Under the pieces are notes generated by a model. The model had not been told where the DNA came from, searched no databases, and saw nothing but the letters and a program-made list of their open reading frames with translations. A stretch of 64,000 nt of DNA from Chrysomallon squamiferum (taxonomy: Eukaryota; Mollusca; Gastropoda; Neomphalida; Peltospiridae): assembly GCA_012295275.1 (NCBI GenBank), contig CM022668.1, positions 513,157 to 577,156 of the forward strand, read 5' to 3'. The position numbers were made by a program, and so were the translations under genes. Shown here piece after piece: positions 1-13,795 of the stretch (its first letter is position 1; each line of letters opens with the position of its first letter).

Positions 1-2472
1 AATTATCATGTAAAATTACATTTCAGGTTTGTACAGATATCTTGAATTAATTGTTTATATTTCGAAACTGCTAAAAATAAAGTATGACAACATGTATGTT
101 GAAAATTAACCTAAATTGTTAGTAAATATGTTGTAAAATAACATCAAAGGTTCCATACAATTTGGTAAGTTGTTTCTTTTTATTTTAAATAGGCTAACTG
201 AAAAATAATGCCTGTGCTACATAGCAAAAAAGTTAAAATAAAAGAACTATGTGGGGTTACATAAAATACATATACTATAGCTGAGCTTCAGAGATATAGA
301 TTCAAGGATATGAGTACTGAATTAATCAGTGAAAGGTTTATAACATCTTTAATGCTAACATTTACTTGGTGTTTGTTATATAATTTCATCATATGAAATA
401 GGAAATAACTTTGAGGAGTAGCTGTAATATTTCTTTTATTACACAACTTCCTGAGGATAGGAAAACACTATGGCATTTGTAAACACTTCATGAAGCACTT
501 TTTGGAACAGGAATTAGTGAATATTCTGAGAAGGATTGACAATTAAGTTATATCTCAGTACTTTAATGTTAACATTTAAACTGCTTTTTATATTGTGTTC
601 ATGCCAAAACGGCTACACTTTTAAATTAAATTTTATTACTAATAAAATCAATATTAATCCTATCTGCTCTTAAATATATTTCATGTCATTTTTACCAATG
701 CCTTAAAGTGCTATATTCTTTAATTATGTCATTATTGTACAAAGTGACTTCAGTTGAAATATTATTATCAATATTTATATATGTGTGAGTATGTATGTAT
801 TCAGATGACTTGGAAAGAAAAAATTAATTGTTACACATTTCTGTTTTTATTTTTAATAGTATTTGAGAGTTATTTTGATTCTGAAAACAGAAGATAACGT
901 GACAAGAAACTGCAACAGTAACACAACAAAAGTGATGATAATGATACCATAATAAGAAAAAATAAAGTGATAACAGCAGCAATAATAATAAGAGTAACAA
1001 TAACAATAGTGATGATAATAATAATATTAATAAGAAAATATTTAACAAAGAAGAGAATTTGGCCTTTGAAAACTAGTGGATACACTGAAGAGAAATAATT
1101 TTGTGACACCACTTATACAACTACTCTGAGCTCAAATAACTGAATGTACTTCATCTTTTCTCAAACCAATCTCTGTTTCTTTTGTTTTATTCTCAGTATT
1201 TAAAATATAATTCATTCGACTCTCATTTTTACTGTCCAGTTACTGTTGAAATAGGTCGTGAAATATGAAGTGTAGATGGTTGTCTAGCACAGACATTTGT
1301 GCAGTGGATACCATCTACTAACAACATTTTTAGATTTATGTATCATTCAGTCTACTGTAGAAACATCCAAGCTTCAAGCACCTCTGTTCAGCAGGTACAC
1401 TCAAACTCAATATGCACATACAGGAAAAAGCATACACACAGTGAATTATTAAAAAATACTCTGGTATATTACTTCAGCATGTAAATCATAATAACAAGAA
1501 TAAGTGGCTTTGCCGTTGAATAGTACATACAGTTCACAGAAATCACATTTAGGAGATGAAATAACATTTGGATGATGATTTAAAACTGAATAAAAACATA
1601 CAAATTGCAAATAATTAGGGGGAGAAAATCAAGAAAAAAATGTCAAATTTGTATGTGTCATAAATAACGAACTTAAATGACAATAGTTTTCTGAAGCTTA
1701 AAGAAAATAATTTTCAGTTTTCTTGTATGATGAAATTATTTTAAAATCTTGCTAAAGTGATGTACTTCAAATAAGATTAATTTTGTTGTATTCAAAAATA
1801 AATAAATGAAAGAGCATGAGTGTTTGAAACATAAAATAATGATTTCATTTATTGCAATAAAACAAAGATGATTGCTTATCCACAGCACACTCAGTTAATT
1901 TAGTGGGTCTTTACCCTTGTTATTTATTTACAATAAATAATAATGAAGAACAAAGAGTTGAAGAAAAAGAAATGAACATATACACACATATAGAAGTTTT
2001 CTTCTTTTTTTTGTACAAAGAAGTCAGATCCATTTCTGTTGGTCAAGAGGAATTCATTGAAATATTTTTTTAATGATACCCTGAAAACAATTTTAGTATT
2101 AGGTGTAAATTACATAATATTTAATTGCAGAATCAATGAATTAATGTTTATTTAACCATGACCAGCAGATATATTTTATAACAAACACTTACTGGCATTA
2201 TATTTGTATTTTTTTTATTTCATTGATTTATGATCTAGACAAAATGCACAGCCACCATGTAGTAGGCTTGTTATTACCCATCAGCAGCAATTTTGATATA
2301 TTCTCTTTCTCAACACTACAGAATCTCAATTTGCTCATATATCAAATCAGTTTTTAAATAAGAAAAAAGTATTTAATGACCAATATTGTATAAAAACAAA
2401 ATAAAAGAGAATGTAAAGAAATAACTTTGTTTTGTAAAGTATATTTATCTTGGAGAACAGAGAAATTATTTT
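1..2472. other. Upstream AT-rich sequence, no gene seen
   Basis: No conserved coding signal on either strand. Holds a purine-rich/ATA-rich low-complexity stretch at about 930-1035, which produces two spurious poly-L/poly-I ORFs on the - strand. Confidence 0.7.
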
Positions 2473-2897
2473 AACACCTTTGGCTGGACTTACAGCCTTT
2501 ATCGACTCCTTCAGCTTCAGCATGGTACATATTGTAGAAGTACTACGCTAATACTGCCTAGCCAATTTGACTACAGGCACACCACACTCATGTTTTTTAT
2601 GAATTAAAGCTTTAATTCAGTGAACATCACCTTTGTACTCACTTTCTTACAATATGTCCAGAAAAAAGAAATTTGGCAAAATACTGCACTAAACGCGAGC
2701 ACAACACAAAACAGATGCTTCCGCTGCGAATTAACCAAGTGAAGTAAACGAGTGAGACGCGGGATGCTGGCCGGATGTTATGTTGTTCGTTGCGTCAACT
2801 AGCGGTGGCATATCTGAAGCTCGCTCGAAACTCAAAGCACAAAATCGCCATGACGACTGCTCGTAACTCGAAAAACTCGTAAGTTGGGGCACTACTG
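2473..2897 (-). mobile_element. Truncated pogo/Tigger-like (Tc1/mariner superfamily) transposon, 5' end and HTH remnant
   Basis: On the - strand the sequence starts at 2897 with CAGTAGTGCCCCAACTTACG, next to TA (2898-2899), like Tigger/pogo terminal repeats. A GC-richer leader follows. About 2640-2473 then encodes degenerate ECGVPVVKLARQY and RSTSTICTMLK, ending AKGV. This matches the CENP-B/pogo helix-turn-helix (ERGV.V..LA..Y..S.STI.TILK....AKGV). In-frame stops occur in and around the HTH, and the rest of the transposase and the other terminal repeat are missing. It is dead, and it accounts for the CpG-rich patch here. Confidence 0.75.
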
Positions 2898-2999
2898 TAT
2901 TTTGGTCTTGTTACATTTATTTGCAATATTTATTTATTTATTAATTATAATAAGTATAATTAGAATAGAAATAATTTGATATCGAATTATGCGGATACA

Positions 3000-3160
3000 T
3001 GTATAGGAATTGATTTAGATTTTATTTAAACATGCCATGATGCCGCGAATAGTTGAGCGATAACACAATTTTCTATACTAACAGTCGTTTAGAAAGCTGT
3101 ATAACCTAGTAATACGGGCACTTGCTATGTGAACAATGGCGGATGTCACGGAGGCGGAAG
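3000..3160 (+). other. Candidate 5' non-coding first exon with upstream ORF start
   Basis: A sharply less AT-rich patch ends in GAGGCGGAAG|gtaagc, a consensus splice donor. It contains an ATG at 3136 in good context (acaATGG) that opens MADVTEAE and runs to the donor. If spliced to 13796 the frame closes after 15 codons (MADVTEAEGVLYKRK, stop), a small upstream ORF before the neurabin ATG at 14396. The 5' limit is unknown. It could instead belong to another transcript. Confidence 0.5.
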
Positions 3161-6100
3161 GTAAGCTTGTTTCTGTCACCTGTTTCATTTTCTTTCTATT
3201 TCAGATTATATTTTTTGTTAGAATAGTTGCGGAAGTTGCCAATTTGGAAGTACAATATATGCCCACATTCAGCCACCATGGACGTTGATTTTATAGGCTA
3301 TTTTTCACTGATCGTTGAGGTATTTATTGGTGATCGTTTGGTGAATTTGCCAATCGGCTTGTCTAGTGTCATCTGTTAAATGTCCCTGTCACCCAGCCCA
3401 TAACAGGTAGTCCAAAAATATTCTGTTTTTCTGATGGCTAAATCTTGATATTCACATACTAAATTTTTTAGGATCACACAGCAGGCTTAAAAAGAGCAAT
3501 ATTTATATATATATATACATATATTATATATAGTAAGCACACGATTTCAACAGATTTGTCAAGTTTGGGGCGGGTCCTTCGTTTGACCCAAATAATTTTG
3601 CAGTAAAAATAAAATTATATAATGATATACAACACATACAATTGATAAAAAAAAACCCACTAGCATTAAGAAGACTGTAAATCAAGGAATAAAAACAGAA
3701 TCAGCAGTCACGTCTAAAGAAACATTGAAGCTAATAACAAACTTTGAAGAAAACAAACAAAATATTGAAAATAATTAATAATTTTGAAAACAGAAATAAA
3801 TATGTTTAAAGGGTTATGTAATTATTCCTCATTTTGTTATATTAGAATGTTATATAAGTCATTAATTATGGATAACAACCTATAATCTTTGAAAGCTTGC
3901 TCCTGAATTATATGTCTATTTATATATATGCATATGCATAAGATTTATAGTTTGTTTTTAACAGAGAAGCAACTTCTGTAATTTATTAAGGAGACAGTAA
4001 TGTTTTCTTGTAGGTTACAGTAATCTTGTTTGTGTAGGAGACTAATATTTTTGTATATAGGAGATGAAGTGTGAAATGGTAATTTTGTCATTTAGGAAAA
4101 AATAATGTTGTTTATATGGGAGAAAATAAAGCAGCTGTTGTTGTATGACATTATTAAGAAAGAATCTATAGCATTTCCTGCTCTTGTCAATTCCATTGAA
4201 CTGTTTGATATTGAGCAATGTCATAGGTCATGCTCTAAATACATATAACATGTTTAATAAAAAATGTCAGAAATTTTAAAGAATGTTAATAATGTGCAAA
4301 TTTTATTTTATAATAGCATACAATATAGTTACATTTATAAAACATGGCTCATTCTGAATCTGAATGAAAAATTAGTTCAGTATACTACACACATAGTTAA
4401 TAATACAGGTATATCACTATATGATCGATTTTCCAAACACTGATAGAACAAGAGTGCTTTTAGACTGGATAAAATTAGGACAGGATTTGAAATAAATTAA
4501 TATGCATTTAATATTTCATTTAATTGATACAGCCTGTACTAACAAATGTGTACCATTCATACCAATCCTTTTTCTTTTACCATTTGTCATATATTTATTA
4601 ATTTACATTTAATATTAATATAATAACTATTACTATTATCATTACTGTTGTTTCTGCTGTATTACATTGCTACTATTAACCTCAGCTACAAATATTAGAA
4701 TTTAATATATCTAATATAACTATTACATAAATGTACAGCAAATCAAAACCAGTTATTACTATTACTAAACATCTAACTGCTGATCCTATATACTATAAAA
4801 TGAGCATTATGTCGCTGCTGTTATGGCTATTGTTACATTCCTGCTGTAGTACCTAACATTATTCTACTAGTGCTATTATTACTATTACTACTGTTGTTAT
4901 ACTACTACAGTTGATACAGTAAAACTATGATAGATGTATGGTAACATAAACATCACACATACACATATTGTTAATATAAAAAGAAAATCATGATTGTACT
5001 AGTGACAGAAAAGTGTTAAAGTTTATGTTCTATGAACTTAATGAAACATGGTCTTTCCAAGTTTTTAGCTAAGTCACGTGCTACTTATAATTTAGCTGAG
5101 TTGATATATCAGTGTGTATAAAAGAATGGGTGAGCTCAGTGTTTTTATGTGTATATATATAGACACACACACACACACGTACACACACATACACACACAT
5201 AAGTTAAAATCTGAAGAAGTAGAGAAAAAAACAATAAAAAGGAGCAAACATTGCTTAGACCATATTTTGTTATGCTTATTAATTTTTCTCACTTTTTCTG
5301 GCATAAGGGTGTTTCTCTGAGTATTTTCTTTATGTTTGTTTTTCTTCTATTTTATTTCTCCTTTTTCATGCATGATGAATTATTCATTTTAAAATAATTT
5401 TATTTGCTGACTTGTTTATTTAAAAAACCAGAATCAACAATAACAAAAATGTATTTAGCATATTTTTCTATTTCCATAACTTTCTTATCATCAGATATTT
5501 ATTTATTTTATTAAAAGTTTTAACAATGTATTTAAAATCTTTTTCCTAAAGCTAAAAAAAGTTGTTTTAGCTGCAAGTGTTTCATCATTATTTTAATATT
5601 ATTTTAATACCCATAGACATACATACTACTTTATTTGTCTTTGTTTTAAAAAACATTTATTTACATGTGACATCACAAATGTATTTAATGCTGTGTGAAT
5701 ATTTGTGGGATTGTAGTGTATTTACTTTATGATATCCTTAGACAAATACCATTACCTACTGGCTGACATGGTGTTGTGTTTAAATGATGAATGTGGTAGC
5801 TCACTAACACTGGATTTTTGTGGCATGCTTTTTCATGCCTTGTGTTTACAACATATAAGCATGTGATTCATTCACCTCAGCTTATCAGAATAACCTTGAC
5901 CATTCTTTTATTTTGTGTTACTGCTTTTAGAACTAAATTTAGATTTTAATTATTTAGACAATAGGTATAATATATCCTAAATTTAGATTTTTTACAAAGT
6001 AATAGTTTTCTTTTTTAAGGCGATGAAGAAAAATTCTGAATTTTTTCCATTAATGCTTTTGTTCTTGTAAAAAGGAAAAAAAATCCAAACAAAACAGAAA

Positions 6101-6296
6101 ACATTGTTGTGTATGTATATCATTTTAAACAATAGTTATTTACATACTTTGCACTGTTTTATATATTACATATTTAAAAAGTTAATTATATATAATGCAT
6201 TTATATTGTTGTATAATACAAATGATTATTACTAAATGCTAATATAACTTAGATAGGTGCTAGTAGAATCCATTACTGCCAGTGTTACATGATTCT

Positions 6297-6970
6297 AGGG
6301 AAAAAAGTCACAGAAAAAAAAAACAGGTAAAAAAGTCACAATTTTTAATTAATTTTAAGAAATATATTAGATATGAAAAATAGATTAAACATTTTGTTTG
6401 AGTTTTTTGTTAATGTTCTTTGATTTTAATGTTTGTGGTTTAGGCGGATGTTCCACCCAATAATTGAAGAAATTCTCTCAATTACAACTAGATCTTTTGA
6501 CACAATTCACCCACAACTTTGTTTTGCAAGTTGCATGTTTGGTATACATGAACCCTCATAACAGATTTTGTTACCACCTTTATTGCTATGAATAATTTCC
6601 ATATTAAACACATTTCTGATCCTAGAACAAGCTCGAGAATATATAGTGAAACACATTTTATCCTGGGACATTTTATAAATCATTTACAATAGGAAGCCCT
6701 TAGTTTAAATCTATCCTAATCAGTAAGCTGGACCTAATCCTGCCAAACTTATCCTAATTAATAAGTGTAACAAGTCACCTCCCCTGCACAATATGAAGCC
6801 TCTTTCTTTAATCTAGCCTAATCAATAAGCTTAACAATTATCCCATGCATACTATGATGCCACATTCAATATTCTACAAACCTATACATTTTGTGACTTT
6901 TTTCCTGTGATTTTTGTTCCTATAGTAAATTGTGACTTTTTTCCAGCCACAATGTTGTATACCCTGTGAC
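6297..6970. mobile_element. Possible MITE with inverted AAAAAAGTCACA ends, intron upstream of coding exon 1
   Basis: The left arm (6297-6345) carries GGAAAAAAGTCACAG then CAGGTAAAAAAGTCACAA. The right arm (about 6889-6950) carries their inverse, TTGTGACTTTTTTCCTGTG and TTGTGACTTTTTTCCAG. Between them lies about 550 bases, including two imperfect copies of a 100-base unit (TATCCTAATCAGTAAGCT near 6711 and TAGCCTAATCAATAAGCT near 6812). No transposase seen. Confidence 0.5.
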
Positions 6971-8949
6971 TTACATTTAGTTGTACCCAGAAATAATGCT
7001 GTTAGTATTATTTTAATTTTTAAAGTAACTTTAACATCATTTGTTGCAAAAGCAGTGTCTAACTCTAAGGGTTAAATTTAAGCCTTTCATGTAATATGTA
7101 TAATATGTTTATGAATATTATCACACATCAGTCATCATAATGTCAGTAGATGTGAAACGCTTGTAAACAATAGTTCAACATGTAACTGGTATTAGTTTAG
7201 TAAAAGCTGTGCTAGTTAACTGTTTTATCTCTAGTTTTCAACAGCCTGTGTGTTTTCTGCATTATTGACAGATATTTTATAAGATCAGTTCTATTTTCAT
7301 AGGTTTTAACCATTTGAACAATAATGCACATATGGATACATGACAGATAACTACATAATAAACAGACAGACAAAATGTCTTAAATGTGTTTATAAATATA
7401 ACAGTTTAATTTATAATAACTAAGTAAATTTTAAAAACTACAGTAAAAAGTTTTGAAGAATTTAACAAGATGAAACAATTTGCTATTTAAAAATAATGTT
7501 CTATGTAACTAAGTTTAATTGCATACAGCCCTGTTTATCATAGATGCACTGTATTGCTGGCTAGAATGGGAAATTATTGAGTAGATTATCAGTGACCAAG
7601 TGTCAACCAGTGTTGAGATAGTTGGAGAATGTGTTACATAGCAATTGGACATGTTATAAACCTTACAAAAACCATGAAATCACCAGTATGTTGTAATTAA
7701 TCTTTTATTGCTCTACAGGTTTGCCTCACTTTGATCTCTAGCATGACTAGTTTCTTCTTTTTCTCTGTCTTGTGACTTTGTGATCCTTAGACTTAAAAAC
7801 ATCTACATAAGTAACAAGTCTGTTAAAAAAACATTCCATAAAAACAACAGCAAAATGAAAAAGAAATATATAAAAGTTTTTAAAAAAGTATGTTTCGTCT
7901 TTTTTCTTTGAACATAATAATGAGGTAAAATGTAAATGGTTATGAGACACGGATGCTACAAGCTTGGTATTGAACAGATCCTGTGAGGAAAAAAAATCTT
8001 GTTAATATTATTAAGAATTGACTGTTTTAACTAAACAAATTCTTTGATGTGTCTTTACCGTACTTATCTATACTCCTTTAATATACCTTCCAGCAGGTAT
8101 CATAAAATAACAATAATAATAATTTAAAAATGATAATATGACCACTCTTCCTTGTTAACACATGTTATGCAGTAATAAAACTAAAGCAGTGACAGTTAAT
8201 GTTTGGAATGGGATAAGTTCTTTGGTTAGAAAATACAGCTGAAGAATGATTAGTTGCAAGCTTTTTCTTTCTTAGTGCACAATTCCAGCCAGTGAGAAAC
8301 AACTGTTTTATCAAAGAATGTGTATTTTCCTGACGCTGGAAAGAAGCATATAAGAAACAATTCTTATGTTAATCTGTAAGAGTAGACCATGAAATGATAA
8401 AAGCAGGTTTTCTCTCTGATATTACCATCTGAAAAAAGTAAAGAAATTAAAAAAAGAAAAAAGAAAGTAAGAAAGACAACTGAAGAAAAGAGAAGGAAAC
8501 AATAATATGAAAAATGACATTTTATACCTTATGCTTTGATTGTTTCCACACATTAACAAATAATAAAAATAAACCCATGTCAGACATAATTGTTTTTTAA
8601 TGCTGATTGTTAATTGTGACATCATATTGCAAAAGAAAAATGTTTTCAAATTACTTTATCATCATTTGTTTACTAAATAAAAATTGACTACATCATTATT
8701 TATTTCCTATTTGGATGTGCCTGTCCAGCAATATATGATATACTTTACTGTGCAGTTGCTGTTGATCATATTGGTTTTTAGTGATAGTAACATTAAAATT
8801 TTAAACACAAATTTTAAAAATAAATAAATGGAAAAAATTAGTACAACAACAATAATTAATGATTGATTAATCAGTTGTTCCTGTTTATTGCACATTTCAG
8901 AAGTTCTAATCATAATGGACTTCAAAACAAGGTAACCTTTTAATATTTT

Positions 8950-9560
8950 TGGTGTCTCTGAACTCTGACCTCTGATATGAAACTATATTACTTAGTGCAT
9001 GGTAACCTATTGGTTTGAACTCCATTCTTTTTGAGAAAACATTTATTCAGTTATCAAAATATAACTATTTTTTGACAAAATAACTCAATCTGTGTTATTT
9101 GGTGCAAGGACATACTAATATTTACAAAATATTTTTGTCTGTACGACTCATGGGTTTTATTACAAATACATTTATCATTTATTGCCGTAAATAGACTTTG
9201 TTTCCATCAGTAAGTGGTAAGTAATGAATTTTACTTGCTGTTTTTGAGAAATGTACAATGTCTAGAATCACTGTGACTGTTACTGTAAATGTAATTAATC
9301 TTAAGTCAGTGTACCTTGATCTGTAAACTGCAGTTGTGTTACTTTAAGTAAGTAACCAGTTTTTGAGAAATGATCATCTGATCAGAACCACTGTGACTGT
9401 GTTAGTGTTGTACAAATTCCATTATCTTCACTGATGTCAGTGAACTTTGACCTGTGACCTGAAACCATGTCACTTGGTATATGGTAACCCTTTTGATCAG
9501 TCTAGTATGTTGGTGAAATGTTAAGAATCAGTGAACTATGACAGTCCAGATTATTAATCT
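8950..9560. repeat. Diverged repeat units containing TGACCT motifs
   Basis: Three or four loosely similar units share the order 'TGAACT.TGACCT.TGA.C.TGAAAC…ACTT.GT..ATGGTAACC…TTTTGAGAAA' (8960-9050, 9300-9375 and 9436-9560). The similarity is by eye and well diverged. Confidence 0.4.
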
Positions 9561-11029
9561 CTCATGACAGGTATTAATGAACTGGCTTCCTTTTGACAGC
9601 AGTCTTATTACATCAGTAATCAAGGGGCTTCCAGCAAGATTGTGCAGTTCTGTTGGTATATCATGTGAAAGTATCATAGTTAATGATTGGAGGGGAAAGA
9701 ATGTCACCCATGGATTTTTAATATATCTAGTACAGTGGGTATGTCACATTATGCAATCCCTGTAATATATAAAATCACTGTAGCTGAAAATAAAAAGTTT
9801 AAAATGGTAATACAAAGTAATATCATTGCCATTTTTACCATTTTAGTTCTATTCTTAAAGTATTTCAGTTTCTGAACTATTAAAAAGATTTTATTTAATA
9901 ATGTACTGAGCACATTTTAAAATCTTATGGCTCTTACATAGGCCTATGGCTAAGGCTTAATACATAATAAAAGATAGTAAATCTACAGTTAGACAAGCTA
10001 TTCTTTTTTTATTAGGAAGGCAAAGAGATTTTAAATTTATATGCAGAAATATAAAATTACTCACGACAACTGGAAACTCATGGAAATTTCCTATCTTTGA
10101 ATGATTGCTGCAGGCTTTGTTACGATACAGTGGTCATGGGTAGGATATGGCAATTTCACTGTGACTGCTTGTACTGCTCTTGTGTCCATATTTCCTTACA
10201 TTTATCTTTCTAATTTAAAGTCAGACAGTGTGGGTTGAAGTAGGATTTGGTGATTTGTTGGTATTCTTTTTTGGTATATTAAGATTTAATTACAAGAATG
10301 AAATTGTATGATTTTTTTTTGGTCCTGTGGTTATGTTAACATGTATGGGTAGTGGGCTGCTGCAGTTTCTTGTAGTAAAAAAGAGCAATAATAAAAGGAA
10401 AGAAAGGTAAAAATCAATTTAAAAAATGTATACATAAATAAATAAAAAAATAATTATAATAAAGAAGAAATCATTGCATGTTACACATTTTATTAAAACA
10501 AAATTCCATTCTAAAAATAAAATAAAAGAAATGATTGAAAATATATAATACATTTTTGTAATTACACATGAAGGAAATCTGTGTGTGATACTTTAAACAG
10601 TAGACATTATTGTATTACTCCAGGTGTGTAATACATACTTTTGTGACACCTGATATATGATGTTTTACGTGTTACAGGGCTAGCCAAGGTAAGATGTGAT
10701 TTGTAAAAACTTAAGCCCATTCTCCACCATTACAGATATTGAACGTAGGTGTGTATCTGTGATCTATCTCAGTGTTTCTGCCTGCTTTGTATGTGTGTTT
10801 GTGCATGTATAAGTACATGTAGATGGTGCATATTACATGTGGATAAGATATGTCTGTTGTCAATGTTTATGGCATGTTAAATACATTTGTATTCAGTGTC
10901 TGCATGTTAATGAATGATTATTAATGTGTGTATAATTGGTGCAATATTATGTGTGACATTGTAAATATATATGTATTTGATATTTTATATGTATATCCTG
11001 TAAAACATAAAACTGAACTTCATAACTTA

Positions 11030-11475
11030 GTACCATTTAAAGTCCACAGTTGAAGTTTCACTAGAGAAATCACTCACTAATACTTCACTCACCAAGTACT
11101 GATTTTACTAATATTTTTCATTAAGTACATTATTAGTACAAATTTTGTTAAACACTTTATTCAATGTGGATTTCACTGAACACTTCTTACATCATTAAAT
11201 AGATTTCAATGATTACTTTAGTTAATAAATATTTTGCTAAACATTTTACTCTACAGAATTTGCTGATCACTACGTACCTTAGTACCTATTTCAGTCAGAT
11301 CAGATTTCATTACACTTCACTAAGTACTGATTTTCCTAACTTAATTATTCTGTATAGATTTCCCTGAAAATGTAACTCAGGACAGATTTCACTGAACAAT
11401 TTACTCAGCACATGTTTCACTAAATAATTTATTCTATGCCAATTTTGCTTAACTCTTTACCCAACATATGTTTAA
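11030..11475. repeat. Degenerate tandem repeat, about 40-bp unit, in the 5' intron
   Basis: Units resembling GATTTCACTGAACAATTTACTCAG recur, for example near 11170, 11300, 11360, 11390 and 11415, with substitutions and length changes. No ORF is compatible with coding. Confidence 0.55.
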
Positions 11476-13795
11476 GATTCTTATCAAGTATTGTTCATTA
11501 CTGTCTGCTTCAAAAAGTTGAGCTTATTTGTCATGTTCATTGATAAAATGTTTGTAATGAGATAAAATGAAAATTGAATTATTTTAACAATGATAGTTTG
11601 CTGACCTAGATGTAAGAAATACAGTTTGCTATCATTAAATTGAAAAACAAATAAAATCCATTCTAACATTATTTATTGTTCTAATATGAGTGTTATAACA
11701 AAAGAAAAGCATTGCTTAAAAAAAAAAAAAAAAAAAAAATTGTTTTTGGTGTGAGTGTTTGTGTGTGTGTGTGTATCTGTGCCCGTGCACAAATAAATGA
11801 TGATGATGATAATAATTAGATGGTAAACATGACTGAGGTTTTCAATAAGCTCTAAAAATAGAACAGTAATAACAACAACAATATAATCCCAGCGTTAATA
11901 TATTTAATCTTCTTTATATATTTGTTTAAACTTAATCTATCATAAATTACCAATGCTCATCATATTTTGTTTTCAGTTAAATAAATAACTATTTATATAT
12001 GTGTTCACATTGCATGGTGTCTGACAACCAAGGATATTTGATCAAAGTATTAAGCTCATCAACATTTTGTTTGTGATACTATGTGATAATATTTCATGTT
12101 CAATTAGAAATAAGTTAACATATCTTTGACATCACCATTTATAAATCACTCAGTTGATCATGTTGGCTTCTGATAATCTTATATGTGTAATATTCAGTGT
12201 ATGTACCAAAATGTCTGTAAATCTAGTGTGTGTATAATAGTGTGTATAATTATGTGTATTACAATGTGTATTATGCTACTGTGAGATCTCAGACCAGACA
12301 TTCTGGCTATGTGGTAATAAGTCGTTGATTGGTGGCGGACTTCTTAGGGCCATACACCCATAATTACATTTCAGACCTTCACTATGATGTTAAGACAAAG
12401 CTTGTTAACCATCTCATGGATTTATGGATGTGGTGACAAATTAAAAGTAACATAAACCCCATACTTATTGTCACAGTTTATTCACAATTTACAAATCAAA
12501 TGTAAAGATCTACAATGCACGTATTTTTATCAAGTATTTCATAGATACACATAAACAAGTGCAGACGTAGAAACAAGCATCAATCTCTGTAAAATGTCTA
12601 GTCAACTGCAAGCAAAATGCTGGGGAATTGACCTTTCATTAAAATCCAAAATTAATTTAATACAGGATTCCGAATCTGTACCCAAACTAAAATCAGAGAC
12701 AGTTAGCTATGAAATTTGGAATCAGCACATTGACATTATTAGATATTTTAAAGAAAAAGAACAAATATTATTCTCAATATGAAAAGAAAGTGAGTGGTGG
12801 GAAAATGAGATGTAAAATAGCATGCAAGTATGATGATGTGAATGAACTCACGTGGGAAATAACTTGAATGAATGAGTTTCTAAATTTATGCCAATAGAGA
12901 ATCTTTTAAAAACCTGATCCTGTTGAAACCAGACATTTTTAAGGTACCATGGTGATCCAATTTTGCCAGTTCCATTGTATATATAGACTATAGGCACCAC
13001 AGTGTATATATAATAGATTTTCTATGTACCACAGAGTGTATTTAAAGTATAATAATAAATTTTTGATCAGAATAGTATTATGTATAATATATGGTATATG
13101 TTCCGTAGTGTATGTGTGTCTATGTTTGTTATGTATGTATCATAGAGTAGGCCCTATATAATGATCATCAAATATACTTGGAGAGAGAGAATGTACAGTA
13201 TGTGTGTAAAGTATAAACATGAAAAACATGAATGTTGTTTATAAGTAGTTAATCATCTGACACATACATCATCAGACTGTTAGACACACAGACACATTTT
13301 CTCAGTCACTGAACATTTTTCTTTAACTTTGATCTTAGTAATTCTGCTTTAGTCATTATCACATAACTGAACATGAAGATATGACTTGAAAACATGATTC
13401 AGAGTATTTATAATAGATATCGTAGTTATCAGTGACTGTCTTAAATATTTATAATCTTGCTTTGCAGAAGAAATGTTTCATACACACAGATATGGATTAA
13501 TATAGTGTATTTTCTTATGATTTTTTATGATTTGTCAATGACAGTAACAAACACTTAGTGTGGTTTTGTTATTTATTTTTACACATCAGAGTCTAGACAC
13601 TATCCTTTTTACCTATCTAAATATATTTAACTTTACCAGTATGTGTATATTAACATTTTATTGCAGGCACTAGAATCTTACAATTTGTGTAATTAATAAA
13701 AAATAGAACAAATTTTAAAATTTATTTCCTTAAATAATTGTTAATTTATTAATTCATTTATACATTTATTTACTATATGATATATTTTTTTGCAG

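Larger units (their letters stand above)
3161..13795 (+). other. Candidate first intron (10.6 kb) of the neurabin gene
   Basis: Begins with gtaagc after the candidate first exon and ends with tttttttgcag. Contains an (AC)n run near 5162-5200, the 6297-6970 inverted-repeat element, the diverged repeats at 8950-9560 and 11030-11475, a 22-base A run (11718-11739) and otherwise AT-rich DNA. None of the short ORFs shows family resemblance or codon bias. Confidence 0.45.

Noticed and set aside
824-1112. Poly-Leu and Ile/Val-rich ORFs on the - strand that look like membrane segments
   Set aside because: Produced by low-complexity ATA/ACA sequence. No start context or homology.
2640-2900. CpG-rich block as the neurabin core promoter
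   Set aside because: The sequence is explained by the end and leader of a pogo/Tigger-like transposon. A promoter role is not excluded but is not needed.
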